Assembly (NCBI GenBank): GCA_023391335.1
Contig: JAEWBG010000111.1
Coordinates: forward strand, 1-64,000
Origin: Pseudomonadota bacterium
GTDB taxonomy: Bacteria > Pseudomonadota > Gammaproteobacteria > Steroidobacterales > Steroidobacteraceae
Direction of reading: 5' to 3'
Length of the DNA stretch: 64,000 bases
Shown here: positions 52,963-62,044 of the stretch, in pieces
How positions within the stretch are numbered: the first letter of the stretch is position 1
Layout of the letters: each line of letters opens with the position of its first letter
Position numbers and translations under genes: made by a program
Notes under the pieces: generated by a model
The model's database searches: none
What the model saw: only the letters and a program-made list of their open reading frames with translations
What the model was told of the DNA's origin: nothing

Positions 52963-54071
52963 TCAACGTCATGAACGTGATCGACACGGGCGGCCCTGGC
53001 GGTGCGGAAACTGTTTTTCTGAACACGTCGACTGGGCTAGATTCGAGCTCGTTTCGTGTCACGACCGTAGTGAGTCGAGACGGGTGGCTAGCACAAGCGC
53101 TGCGTCAAAAGAGTGTCGAACCGCTCATCATCCCTTCGAGCGGCTCTCTCAACGTTCGCTATCTTCGTCAGCTGATGCTGGTCGCACGAGATTGCCAAGC
53201 AGATGTCATCATCGGCCATTTGTATGGCTCTGCGATCTACTGCAGTTTGGCTGGAAAACTTCTAGGCATTCCAGTGGTGAGCGTGCTGCACGGTCAGAGT
53301 GATGTGTCGAGCAAAGAAAGATTCGGTGCAGCGAAGCGAGCGCTCGTACGAATCGGGTCATCGAAGGCCATCTTCGTTTCAAATCAGCTGAAGACTGCAC
53401 TGCAGGCGGTACTTAGACTCAAGGATGCCCAGTGCGCGATCATTCCTAATGGAGTGGATTTGCAACGGTTCTATGGAAAAACCGATCGACCTCTACGTTC
53501 CGAACTTCGAATTAGCGATGACCTGATTCTCGTTGGCGCAGTGGGCAACATTCGCAAGCCGAAGTCTTACGATGTATTTCTCCGCGCAGCCAAGTTGCTA
53601 ACGCAGCGGTCCGAACGATTTCGATTCGTGATAGCAGGTGAGGGCTCGGGCAAACTGCACGAAGAATTGCTTGTATTGCGCCGCGAACTAGGACTCGAGC
53701 AGAAGGCAACCTTTTTGGGCCTGCGTAGCGACATTCCGGAAATCATGCGCAGCCTAGATGTTTACGTGCTCAGCTCGAGCACCGAGGGATTTTCTATCGC
53801 CTGTATCGAAGCGATGGCGGCAGGAACGCCGGTCGTGGCCACGCGCAGCGGCGGACCCGAAGAAATTTTAGCGGACGGTCATTCTGGCCTACTCGTCCCT
53901 GTCAAAGATCCCGACGCTTTGGCCAATGCGGTTTACAAAATCGCTTCCGATGTTGAGTTATCAAACAAACTTGTCGCTGGCGCAGCGACTCGAGTTGAAA
54001 GTCGTTATACACTGGGTGCGATGCTTAAGGCCTATGAACAATTGATTCGCGACGTAGCGCAAAGAAAATAA
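52959..54071 (+). CDS. Family 4 glycosyltransferase
   Basis: A 370-residue GT-B enzyme beginning at a GTG that overlaps the ATP-grasp stop. The acceptor domain has VIDTGGPGGAETV; the donor domain has LVGAVGNIRKPKSYDVFLRA near residue 192 and the E-x7-E motif in STEGFSIACIEAM near 275. An earlier in-frame ATG at 52923 would overlap the ATP-grasp gene more. The deacetylase gene follows after four bases, so the three genes form one unit. Confidence 0.85.
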   Translation: MINVMNVIDTGGPGGAETVFLNTSTGLDSSSFRVTTVVSRDGWLAQALRQKSVEPLIIPSSGSLNVRYLRQLMLVARDCQADVIIGHLYGSAIYCSLAGKLLGIPVVSVLHGQSDVSSKERFGAAKRALVRIGSSKAIFVSNQLKTALQAVLRLKDAQCAIIPNGVDLQRFYGKTDRPLRSELRISDDLILVGAVGNIRKPKSYDVFLRAAKLLTQRSERFRFVIAGEGSGKLHEELLVLRRELGLEQKATFLGLRSDIPEIMRSLDVYVLSSSTEGFSIACIEAMAAGTPVVATRSGGPEEILADGHSGLLVPVKDPDALANAVYKIASDVELSNKLVAGAATRVESRYTLGAMLKAYEQLIRDVAQRK

Positions 54072-54075
54072 GTTG

Positions 54076-55110
54076 ATGTCTTCGGCAACGCCGACACCGA
54101 ACACGGCTGTTCGACTCCTAACGGGACGATTTTCACGGACGCTATTTCGCCCTCTCATGCGTGACAGGGCGACGATATTCATGCTGCATCGGATTCACAA
54201 CCCAGAGACCGGTGTTCATGGGCACAGCATCGCGTTCATCCGCGAAGCGATCGACGCGCTCCGAAATAGTGGCGCAAAAACGGTCTCCCTGCGAACACTC
54301 GTAGATGCATGGCGTGCGGGAACAGACATAGATCCTGATTGGGTCGTTTTCACACTTGATGACGGTTTTGCCGACCACGCCGACATGGCGCAGCAAGCGT
54401 TTGTTTCGATGCAATGTCCCGTGACCATATTCTTGATCACAGGTTTCTTGGACGGTCAGTGTTGGCCCTGGGACGATCAGCTATCGTATGTAATCCGACA
54501 TGCGAACGAGCACATAAACCGCGTTTTAGTGGCGGAGAAAGAATTTGCGCTCGAACTACGTACGTTGGACGGGCAGTCGAAGGCGGTGGAAGCTATCAGA
54601 AATCATTGCAAGACTGTGCGCGGCCTCAATCCGTATGAAGCGGCAAAGGCATTGGCTCAACAGTTAGACGTGCAGATACCTCAAAAGCCGCCTCAGCACT
54701 ACCAGCCCATAGCCTGGGAACGAGCTCGCGAACTAGAACGCAGCGGTTTCGTTGAGTTCGGCCCTCATTCAGTAAGTCATCGAATCTTCTCGACACTTGA
54801 TGAGAGCGAGTCGCGCATTGAGATCGAAACTTCTTGGAATCGTGTTCGTGCCGAGTTGCGCAATCCGTTGCCGATCTTTGCTTGGCCTACTGGGCGTCCG
54901 GGAGATTTCGAGGATAGGGATGTCCTGATTGCTCGTAAGGCAGGGTTACTAGCGAGTGTCAGCACGAAAGCGGGTTATGCGCATCGAGTCGCGAAAGATG
55001 ACCCCGATTCCTTATTCAAATTGTCGCGCTTCAGCCTTCCGAATGAGCTCTCGACAGTGTTGCGCTATGGCTCCTGGTTAGAGCGCGGCCGACAATTGTT
55101 GCCCGTCTAA
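54076..55110 (+). CDS. Polysaccharide deacetylase (NodB-type) A
   Basis: The 344-residue protein has the NodB metal-binding residues in FTLDDGFADH (about residues 93-102) and the HxxxH of GPHSVSHR (about 231-238). It would remove acetyl groups from N-acetylated sugars. The first 40 residues are basic without a clear signal peptide, so it may act on a cytoplasmic or membrane-facing intermediate. It ends three bases before a convergent deacetylase gene. Confidence 0.82.
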   Translation: MSSATPTPNTAVRLLTGRFSRTLFRPLMRDRATIFMLHRIHNPETGVHGHSIAFIREAIDALRNSGAKTVSLRTLVDAWRAGTDIDPDWVVFTLDDGFADHADMAQQAFVSMQCPVTIFLITGFLDGQCWPWDDQLSYVIRHANEHINRVLVAEKEFALELRTLDGQSKAVEAIRNHCKTVRGLNPYEAAKALAQQLDVQIPQKPPQHYQPIAWERARELERSGFVEFGPHSVSHRIFSTLDESESRIEIETSWNRVRAELRNPLPIFAWPTGRPGDFEDRDVLIARKAGLLASVSTKAGYAHRVAKDDPDSLFKLSRFSLPNELSTVLRYGSWLERGRQLLPV

Positions 55111-55113
55111 TCG

Positions 55114-56094
55114 TCAACCTATTCCAGCGAGCCGAGAGACGAAGCTCGTGGGAGTATTCGACACATCGTCGTGCACGCCCACGCGATTCAAGGTGAATCT
55201 CTGCGAGCGCGGCGTATTCCAACCTCGATGCGTTGTCACTGCACCCAGGTAATTTGCACTCACTGTGCGAATTGCTTCAAGCGAAGTGTCCCCATTCGGA
55301 TAGCAGAACGTTGCCACCTCGCTTCCGAGCTCTCGACGAATTGTCCGCCCCGATTCGGCAATCTCATCGTTGAGCTGTTCAGCGTCTGTGACCAATGAGA
55401 GTCGCGTGTGCCTGCGGGTGTGCGAACCAAATCTGATCACATTACTGGCCTGCATCTCGCGAGCCTCGTCCCAGGTGACCAGATCTCGCTCTGCCGAATC
55501 GCCGATTGCGTGTTCGACGGCAGACCGCATCTGTTCGTCTGAAAACCGCTTACAGCGATTGATGACCTCGTCGATTTCACGTTTCGTCATCTTGCGAATC
55601 GACGGAAGAATTCCGCGTAACGAACCGGGCAATCGCTCCCATTGCTCTTGACGGCCTGCAGATAAAATCGCTGACAACGTATTCGGCCAAAAGGAATAGC
55701 GCGTTCCCACAAGATCCGACACCAAGTAGATCGTCGCCGGTGCTTGGGCCTCGAGCAGAATCGGATACGCGTACTGATAATTATCGCGCCATCCATCGTC
55801 AAAAGTAATTGCGCAGGCGTTCTTTGGCGGAGTGCGCCCAGCGCCGACATCACGCAACCAGTCGTCCAAATGCACAAGGGTGAAGTACTTCTTCAGCACC
55901 TCAAGATGCATCGTCAACGTCTCAGGCGAAACGTACATTCCCGCTTGTTCAGTCTCGCGCGCCGGATGTGACGTCGGCAGCACGCGGTGGTACATCAGAA
56001 TGAGCAGCTCCGGAGTTGAACGTGCACGCCAGCGAATCGGTGCGGCCGCGGCGGTTGCACTCTGCAGCACATTTTTGATGAATCGCTTCATCAT
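55114..56094 (-). CDS. Polysaccharide deacetylase (NodB-type) B
   Basis: The 326-residue protein carries the NodB motifs ITFDDGWRDN (about residues 95-104) and GSHTRRHTRLS (about 223-233), and LILMYHRVLP near residue 32. Its ATG at 56094 shares one base with the FemAB stop (TGATG on the minus strand), so it belongs to the XrtA-type operon. Together with deacetylases at 54076 and 57164 it makes three in 4 kb. They are likely specialised for different N-acetyl sugars, which is inference. Confidence 0.82.
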   Translation of the reverse strand: MMKRFIKNVLQSATAAAAPIRWRARSTPELLILMYHRVLPTSHPARETEQAGMYVSPETLTMHLEVLKKYFTLVHLDDWLRDVGAGRTPPKNACAITFDDGWRDNYQYAYPILLEAQAPATIYLVSDLVGTRYSFWPNTLSAILSAGRQEQWERLPGSLRGILPSIRKMTKREIDEVINRCKRFSDEQMRSAVEHAIGDSAERDLVTWDEAREMQASNVIRFGSHTRRHTRLSLVTDAEQLNDEIAESGRTIRRELGSEVATFCYPNGDTSLEAIRTVSANYLGAVTTHRGWNTPRSQRFTLNRVGVHDDVSNTPTSFVSRLAGIG

Positions 56095-57167
56095 CACCAC
56101 GGCAGATTCGGACTGACCCACGGGCCAACCGTATTCGCAATCGGAAGCGGCAGTCGTCGCCAAACCTGCGTCGCGTAATACATCAAACCGCGCTCTTCAC
56201 CTTCAGCCGCAGGTTCGGCGTTAGATCGCGGCGAGCGTTCCCAACGATGCCAATAAAGCTGGATGGGTTGCGCGCCCCACTGCTTCTTGAAGTTGTACGT
56301 TCCGGCGTTAACTGTCGAGCGTCCGAAGTCGAAGGCGGAGCACTTCAACTCACACACGTGCTGCAACACTTCCCAATACAGCTTCATGTTGAATCCGAGC
56401 GGCTTCATGTCGGCTCGACATGAAGCCCACGGAATTTCTGCTCTTCCATTCGCGATCACGAGGAATGCTGCAGCTGCCGGTACGCCACGCGACGTGATCA
56501 CCATCAGGGTCGTATTCTTGGGGAAGCGCTCGAGGATCGCAGCGAAGAATTTTTTCGGGTAGACGGGCGTTCCAAGATCGCGCATGTTCTGTGCGAATAC
56601 TTCGTAAAACGAGCTCAGCAAATCCATCGAGCCGATCTGCACGTTAGGCTCTTCGCGATCGGCACGTTTCGCTTGCGAACGCAGCTTAGAACCGAGTTTT
56701 TTGGACAATTCCGCGAAGGTCGCTGGCAGCTCCAACACCATACTGACCTTGTCGGTTCTGACGCTCCACGAACCCGGCATCTCCTGCGCGTCGCGATACT
56801 CGACGTAAACACAACCTAGATCTCGCGCCAGCGTCGCGCCCTTCTCCATCAACGCCTGAGCGACAGCCGGCTCATTCGCGAGCGCGCCGCCATAGTTAAA
56901 AAACGGCACTGAGGTGGCGAAGTTGCCGAGCAATACGCTCTTCTGCTGCACGATCGGCAAGACACCTGTCAACGCGCCCGAACTATCACGAGCTTCCAAG
57001 AAATAGGCCGAATGACGGAAGACGTCGCGCGCGAGCAAGCTCCAACCGCTTCTCAAATAAATGGACGCAGTCGGATGCGACTCAACGAATGCGTCCCAGT
57101 CAGGACTCGGATCCCGACGAACGTTGATGCTCGCTGCCGCACCTGAAGCCGAGATCGATACGCTCAT
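56094..57167 (-). CDS. FemAB-like protein of the XrtA/PEP-CTERM system
   Basis: The 357-residue double-GNAT protein resembles the exosortase-system FemAB family (TIGR03019), with SIYLRSGWSLLARDVF, VPFFNYGGALAN, a coiled-coil basic stretch LGSKLRSQAKRAD and GFNMKLYWEVLQHVCE. FemAB proteins add amino acids to peptidoglycan precursors. Here the target is presumed to be the EPS or its lipid carrier. The ATGA overlap with the upstream deacetylase gene at 57164 supports a co-translated pair. The donor, whether aminoacyl-tRNA or aminoacyl-carrier protein, is unknown. Confidence 0.85.
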   Translation of the reverse strand: MSVSISASGAAASINVRRDPSPDWDAFVESHPTASIYLRSGWSLLARDVFRHSAYFLEARDSSGALTGVLPIVQQKSVLLGNFATSVPFFNYGGALANEPAVAQALMEKGATLARDLGCVYVEYRDAQEMPGSWSVRTDKVSMVLELPATFAELSKKLGSKLRSQAKRADREEPNVQIGSMDLLSSFYEVFAQNMRDLGTPVYPKKFFAAILERFPKNTTLMVITSRGVPAAAAFLVIANGRAEIPWASCRADMKPLGFNMKLYWEVLQHVCELKCSAFDFGRSTVNAGTYNFKKQWGAQPIQLYWHRWERSPRSNAEPAAEGEERGLMYYATQVWRRLPLPIANTVGPWVSPNLPW

Positions 57168-58081
57168 CGTGCGAACGCGAAGATGGGCGCGCTCGTCGGC
57201 GACTCAGTAGTTTCGTGCGTACCGACCAACTTCAGGTTCTCGAGAACGTCTTTCATCGTCGAGAAGCGGAATTGAGAGATGAGCGTCTTTAGACGCGCTT
57301 CGCAGCGCGAGAGATTGGTGTAGTGGCGGAAAGTGGAAAGCGCACTCGTTTTAATGCGAGGTTGCCCTGGATCCACTTCCCACGGATGCAGATAGAACAC
57401 GAAGGGCCGCCCCATTCGATTCAGTTTGCTCAACCCAGCACGCGTAATCGAGTACGGCAACAGTCTGAAATATCCGCCGCCTGAAACCGGAATGCGCAAG
57501 CCCAGCAACTTCGACGTGGACATCGGAAACTCGACGATCGTCTTGCCATTGGGGGCTCGAATTCGAGCCGGGGCCTGCGGCGCATCCGGGATGCCGTACA
57601 CGTCGTGCTTGATCGGGAAAATGCTCGAGTCGTAAACGAAACCCAGATCGCACAATGCATCGAGGGCCCATAGCGACCGGCGGGTTATCGAATAGGTGGA
57701 GGCGCGGTAGCCTTCGACTCGTGCGCCGATGATGTCTTCAAGCAGCGCTTTTGAATCCCGAGTTTCGGTGTAGAACTCTTCCGGCGTCTGGTTAAATACG
57801 AGCTTGTGGCTCATACCATGGCTTGCGACTTCGTGGCCACGCCGGTGAATCTCTTTGATCAAATCGGGGCTGCGTCGTGCTACCCAGCCCAAGACGAAGA
57901 ATGTCGCGCGAATGTTCGACTGCTCGAACAGGTCCAAAAGACTTCGAGTATTAGCTTCGACGCGATACTCCATATTGTCCCACTGTGCGCGATCGATCGA
58001 TTTCGCAAGCGCGGCGACGTGGAAGTAGTCCTCCACGTCCACAGTCATTGCATTAACAATGGTGGGCTTGAGTGCATTCAC
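57164..58081 (-). CDS. XrtA-system polysaccharide deacetylase (DUF3473 type)
   Basis: The 305-residue protein has the diagnostic start AMTVDVEDYFHV, a NodB-type HGMSH motif near residue 89 and YRASTYSI near 118, all matching the exosortase A-system deacetylase (TIGR03006). It acts on the EPS. A GTG at 58081 follows the barrel-protein stop after one base; an ATG at 58048 is an alternative. In most XrtA loci an ATPase gene (TIGR03015) lies between the barrel-protein and deacetylase genes, and it is absent here. Confidence 0.88.
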   Translation of the reverse strand: MNALKPTIVNAMTVDVEDYFHVAALAKSIDRAQWDNMEYRVEANTRSLLDLFEQSNIRATFFVLGWVARRSPDLIKEIHRRGHEVASHGMSHKLVFNQTPEEFYTETRDSKALLEDIIGARVEGYRASTYSITRRSLWALDALCDLGFVYDSSIFPIKHDVYGIPDAPQAPARIRAPNGKTIVEFPMSTSKLLGLRIPVSGGGYFRLLPYSITRAGLSKLNRMGRPFVFYLHPWEVDPGQPRIKTSALSTFRHYTNLSRCEARLKTLISQFRFSTMKDVLENLKLVGTHETTESPTSAPIFAFAR

Positions 58082-58082
58082 G

Positions 58083-59447
58083 TCACGTTCCGGTCGTTGC
58101 AGAATCTATCGCAAAGGTCGGGAGCAAGTAGCCGGTCCGCGGCGTGCCACGCGCATATCCGATGCGAAGCCAGTACCGATTCTCGGTGTAGTCCGCAGTC
58201 GCCAAGTCGCTGTTGCGATGGAAGTAGTTGTAGGAAAGCCCGAGAACGACGTTCCGCGACAGCCGCCAAGAGAACTCCGCGCCTGCGATATCCTCGTCGT
58301 AGTCCACACCCGGCTGCTCGAAGCTAGTTGATGAGCGATTCGCATTGAACGAAAGCGAAGTCGTTTGTGACAAATCGCGCCGGAGCTCAGCGCCGAACCG
58401 AGTAATTGTTTGATCGAGACCCGGATTGTCCTGATAGGACTGATCGTTCCACGAACCCAACAATGCAAGCCCCGTACGATTGCGAGAGAAATTCCAAGCC
58501 AACGTTACGTAGTCGCGCGTGAAAGGCTGTACGGTTTGACGGCCTGGCGCGGCATTTAAGCTCACGCCGACTGCAGTTTGCGTCGAAGCGAAGGCGCTAC
58601 CCGAACTCGTGAACTCACGACCACCCGTCAGCAATACGACTGACGAACCTGAGATCCGCCTGCTCACATCGAGCCTAAACAGGAGTCCGCCATCGGAATT
58701 CGTGGCTGCATCGCGATCGATGCGGCTGTAACCAGCGTCCAGCCCGAGGCGAGTACGTGCGCCTTGTGCCTCGTATCGAATATATGCGTCATCTTGGTCG
58801 TAGTCGCCATTCAAGGATTCTTCCTTGAACTTCACCTGTTCCACTCGACCGTTCAAAGAAATAGAACTGGAACTCGACAGCAAGTGAATAAGCGCAAGCT
58901 GCCCTGCAATGCTGTCCGAGTCGAGCGGGCTTTCTTGGTATGAGGTCAGTGAGTACCGACCGCCAACGCGCAAACGCGTCTGTGAACCGAACGCAAACGT
59001 GACATCGGGACCCGTCGTAAAGTAGTTCAGGTTCTCATCGTTGTCAGGCGTGGCCGGCTGGAAGGGATCACTCAATACCTGGCCGAAATTGTCCGAAACC
59101 ACCCATTGAAACCGTTCCGGAACGAAGGCGAACAGCGCATTGCCTGCAAAGTTGCCGACGAACTGAGAGTCGAAAGTGTTATCTCGGTAGTCGAAATACG
59201 CGAGATCTCCGACCGCATCTGCCTGCAATTTCGAACTCTGTTTATCGAACGAAAACTGCAGTCCCGCCGAAGCGATGTTCTCGCTCTTTTCGTTACCGGG
59301 ATTACGAAGAATATTGTCGCTGTGCCCCGCGCCCAGACTAGCCTCATAGGCCAAATCTTCAGCTATCGCTTGTGGCGCACAAAGCTGAAGGATCAGACAC
59401 GATACCGCGCCCGCAGTGATTCGCGGCAGAACTCCACCGTTTCTCAT
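58083..59447 (-). CDS. XrtA-system outer-membrane beta-barrel protein (TIGR03016-like)
   Basis: The 454-residue protein has an N-terminal signal peptide (to about residue 30, AIAEDLAYEAS) and then alternating beta strands rich in aromatic residues with a final strand ending in IGYARG region, typical of a roughly 14-18 strand barrel. It fits the PEP-CTERM-system outer-membrane family by position and by the opening ASLGAGHSDNILRNP. It may be the outer-membrane channel or an anchor for the exporter. It precedes the tyrosine autokinase in transcriptional order only as the next downstream gene. Confidence 0.83.
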   Translation of the reverse strand: MRNGGVLPRITAGAVSCLILQLCAPQAIAEDLAYEASLGAGHSDNILRNPGNEKSENIASAGLQFSFDKQSSKLQADAVGDLAYFDYRDNTFDSQFVGNFAGNALFAFVPERFQWVVSDNFGQVLSDPFQPATPDNDENLNYFTTGPDVTFAFGSQTRLRVGGRYSLTSYQESPLDSDSIAGQLALIHLLSSSSSISLNGRVEQVKFKEESLNGDYDQDDAYIRYEAQGARTRLGLDAGYSRIDRDAATNSDGGLLFRLDVSRRISGSSVVLLTGGREFTSSGSAFASTQTAVGVSLNAAPGRQTVQPFTRDYVTLAWNFSRNRTGLALLGSWNDQSYQDNPGLDQTITRFGAELRRDLSQTTSLSFNANRSSTSFEQPGVDYDEDIAGAEFSWRLSRNVVLGLSYNYFHRNSDLATADYTENRYWLRIGYARGTPRTGYLLPTFAIDSATTGT

Positions 59448-59479
59448 CTTGGTTTCCTAAAGTTGTTTGACTTGTTACG

Positions 59480-60421
59480 TCAACGGTCGGTTGGCTCGAC
59501 TGGGTCGCCGTAGGTTCCGTATCCGTAGTAGCCACTCGATGGTGGCGTGTGGGCCTGATTCAAAACCAAGCTAATCGGCTTCCCTTCGCCAATCGCCTCG
59601 ATTGCATCAGTCACTGCTTTCTGGACTGTCTCATCGGCACGCACAACAAGAACGATCTGGCCCATGTTTGCAACAAGCGCTCGCGATTCGGTTGATAGCA
59701 ACAAAGGTGGCGAATCGAATAGCACGATGCGCTGCTTGCCGTCGCCGACAAGCTGGAGCACGAGTTCTTCCATTCGAGGGCTCGCCAAGACTTCTGTCGC
59801 TGTTTCGATGCGCTTGCCGGCAGGCAAGACGCTGAGTCTGTCGATGCTGGTGCGGAGAATCAGCGATTCAGGGTGCAAACTGCCATCGACCAGAAGGTCA
59901 AGAAGACCGCGATCATTTTCCAGTCCGAAGATTCGACTTATGTGTGGCTTTGCGACGTCCGCATCCACTAGCAACACTTCTAGGTCCTTCTCGAGTGCCA
60001 TACTGAGCGCTAGATTGACGCTCGTGAATGTCTTGCCCTCGCCGGGCAACGCACTCGCTAGCATGATGATGTTGCCGTTGGGAATCGCAACGCCACCTCG
60101 TCCAAGCGCGCTGGCGATGAGAGGCCGCTTGACTTGCTGGTACTGACTAGCGATCTGCCGCTCCATGTCAGCAGGGGGCAGCAAATCCATCTCTCGCAAC
60201 TTGTTGCGATCGATCTGAACGATTTTGGTTGCCCTTTCATCACTACGCGAAGGAGAGAGCTGAACCACCGCAGGCGCGGTTGAAAACTCGCGAACTGAAG
60301 CCTTTTGCAGCTCCAAGTCGATCGTGCGAGGTGAAACCTCAGCAGCAGCCGGCCCGACCGCTGGCGGTACTGACTGCCTGGATTCTTGCAGCTTTTTTAG
60401 AGCGCGTTCGACGAGACTCAT
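59480..60421 (-). CDS. XrtA-associated tyrosine autokinase (BY-kinase)
   Basis: The 313-residue protein has Walker A ALPGEGKT (124-131), Walker A' LLVDADVAKP (150-159) and a C-terminal tyrosine cluster YYGYGTYG, the site of autophosphorylation in BY-kinases. It lacks its own membrane segments and would pair with the chain-length protein upstream, which is the usual split arrangement (TIGR03018 family). Its cycling controls chain length and export. The LMW phosphatase at 51142 is the likely counterpart. Confidence 0.91.
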   Translation of the reverse strand: MSLVERALKKLQESRQSVPPAVGPAAAEVSPRTIDLELQKASVREFSTAPAVVQLSPSRSDERATKIVQIDRNKLREMDLLPPADMERQIASQYQQVKRPLIASALGRGGVAIPNGNIIMLASALPGEGKTFTSVNLALSMALEKDLEVLLVDADVAKPHISRIFGLENDRGLLDLLVDGSLHPESLILRTSIDRLSVLPAGKRIETATEVLASPRMEELVLQLVGDGKQRIVLFDSPPLLLSTESRALVANMGQIVLVVRADETVQKAVTDAIEAIGEGKPISLVLNQAHTPPSSGYYGYGTYGDPVEPTDR

Positions 60422-60430
60422 GTCGCTTCC

Positions 60431-62041
60431 TCACGCCCCTGCATGCGGGCTCAGCCGAATGCCCATGCGGCTCAATTGCAGAACGATCACTGCGACCACG
60501 AACAATCCGCCTACCGCAACGCCGAAGCGATAGTAGGAACGTCGTAGCGCGGTGCGATCCCGCTCCAACCACGACATACTGATCGCACCCAAGACTTGCA
60601 GGCCGGTTGCTTGTGCAAGGCCGCGCACTGAGGTGAACGTTGGCTTTAGCTGAAACATGAGATATGCGACGCCGCCGCCGGCCGCTAGGGCAGCAATCAA
60701 GATGCCCAGCACCATGATCGAGCGCTTCGGGGAAATCGGCTTGAAACCGGCATTTGGCGGCTCGATCACATCAAAGCGCACTGATCCACTAGTTGTCGCT
60801 TCCTCGCCCAGCCGCGATTTTTCCAAGCGTTCGACCAATGCGGTGTAGTTGGCTTTGGTGACATCATAGTCGCGATTCAGTCGCGCGTATTCCGCTTCGA
60901 CCTGCGGCATGGTGTCGAGCATCTTGCGCAGATCGGTCACATTTTTTTGATGATCAGCCAACTCGCGGCGCAATGCTGCAACTTCGACGTCCGTTTGATT
61001 CAGAGCTAATTGAATGCTCTGGTAGACAGGATTGGTGCTGGCGCCACTTGCTGCCGCAGCATTTGGATCCCCGCGCCGCAGAGCCTCGATCTCATCCTGC
61101 CGACGCTTCTTGAGCTGCTCGAGCGTTTCACGCGTCGCGATGACATCGGGGTGTTTGTCGGTGAACCTCAGCAGCAGTTCGTCCAATCGAGCCTGGGTTT
61201 CCTTGATACGAGACAGGGTATCTCCGCCCGATGTTGGCACGCCCGCCTGAGGCGATACCATGCCGGCTGCCGCAGCGACCGGTGCCTCGCCGCGGAGCTG
61301 GCGCTGTAGCTCTTCGCGCCGCGAGGTCGCGAGTGCGAGAGATGATTGCGTCTTCGTGACTGCATCCATCTCGGCCTGCAAGCGAGTGAAGTAACCGCCC
61401 TGCTCCGTCGGCATCAATCCCACATTCGACTTTTTGAAGGCGGCGAGACGATCCTCCGCCTGCCTTAGGCGCTGCTCGTAATCGAGTATCTGCGTCTCCA
61501 GAAACTTCTGTGCATTCACCGAGCCCTGGCGTTTACCACCCAGCGTATTCTCGATGAGGTGGGCCTGCAGGATCTCGACCGTCTTAAGCGCACGATCACG
61601 AGAGACGTCCTTATAGCTGATGCTGTAGATGCTGCCCGCTTCCTGATCGGCCGTGTTGGTGCTGGCTGAAGTAACGTTGAGCTCGACGCGATTGCGCATG
61701 TCGTCCAGTGCACGCACGATCTGCTGTGCGCTCATGGTGCGTGGATCCACCAAACCGATTTCCTGCGCCACCGGCTGAAGCTGGGGCTGGGACAAAAGCG
61801 ATTGGCGCACCAGATTGAGCTGGGCATTGACGTCTTGATCTAGCGTCAGGCCCTGCAGAACTGGCTTCAGCGCAGTTTTAGTATCGACGAACACTCGCGT
61901 GCTGGCCTGATAGACGTCGCGCATCGCGAACAAAACTGCCCAGCCCACTACGGCCACGATCCACGCCGTGATCACGGCATAACGACGATAGCGCCACGCA
62001 CCGCGAACTTGATCGAGAACTTGTTCGAGCAGCTCTTGCAT
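60431..62041 (-). CDS. XrtA-system polysaccharide chain-length determinant (Wzz-like)
   Basis: The 536-residue protein has an N-terminal membrane helix (about residues 19-38), a long periplasmic coiled-coil region (about 100-400) and a proline-containing IEPPNAGFKPISPKRS segment leading into the second membrane helix (about 430-450), plus a third hydrophobic segment near 512-530. This matches the exosortase-system chain-length family (TIGR03007). It sets EPS length with the kinase downstream, ten bases away. Confidence 0.9.
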   Translation of the reverse strand: MQELLEQVLDQVRGAWRYRRYAVITAWIVAVVGWAVLFAMRDVYQASTRVFVDTKTALKPVLQGLTLDQDVNAQLNLVRQSLLSQPQLQPVAQEIGLVDPRTMSAQQIVRALDDMRNRVELNVTSASTNTADQEAGSIYSISYKDVSRDRALKTVEILQAHLIENTLGGKRQGSVNAQKFLETQILDYEQRLRQAEDRLAAFKKSNVGLMPTEQGGYFTRLQAEMDAVTKTQSSLALATSRREELQRQLRGEAPVAAAAGMVSPQAGVPTSGGDTLSRIKETQARLDELLLRFTDKHPDVIATRETLEQLKKRRQDEIEALRRGDPNAAAASGASTNPVYQSIQLALNQTDVEVAALRRELADHQKNVTDLRKMLDTMPQVEAEYARLNRDYDVTKANYTALVERLEKSRLGEEATTSGSVRFDVIEPPNAGFKPISPKRSIMVLGILIAALAAGGGVAYLMFQLKPTFTSVRGLAQATGLQVLGAISMSWLERDRTALRRSYYRFGVAVGGLFVVAVIVLQLSRMGIRLSPHAGA

Positions 62042-62044
62042 GTC

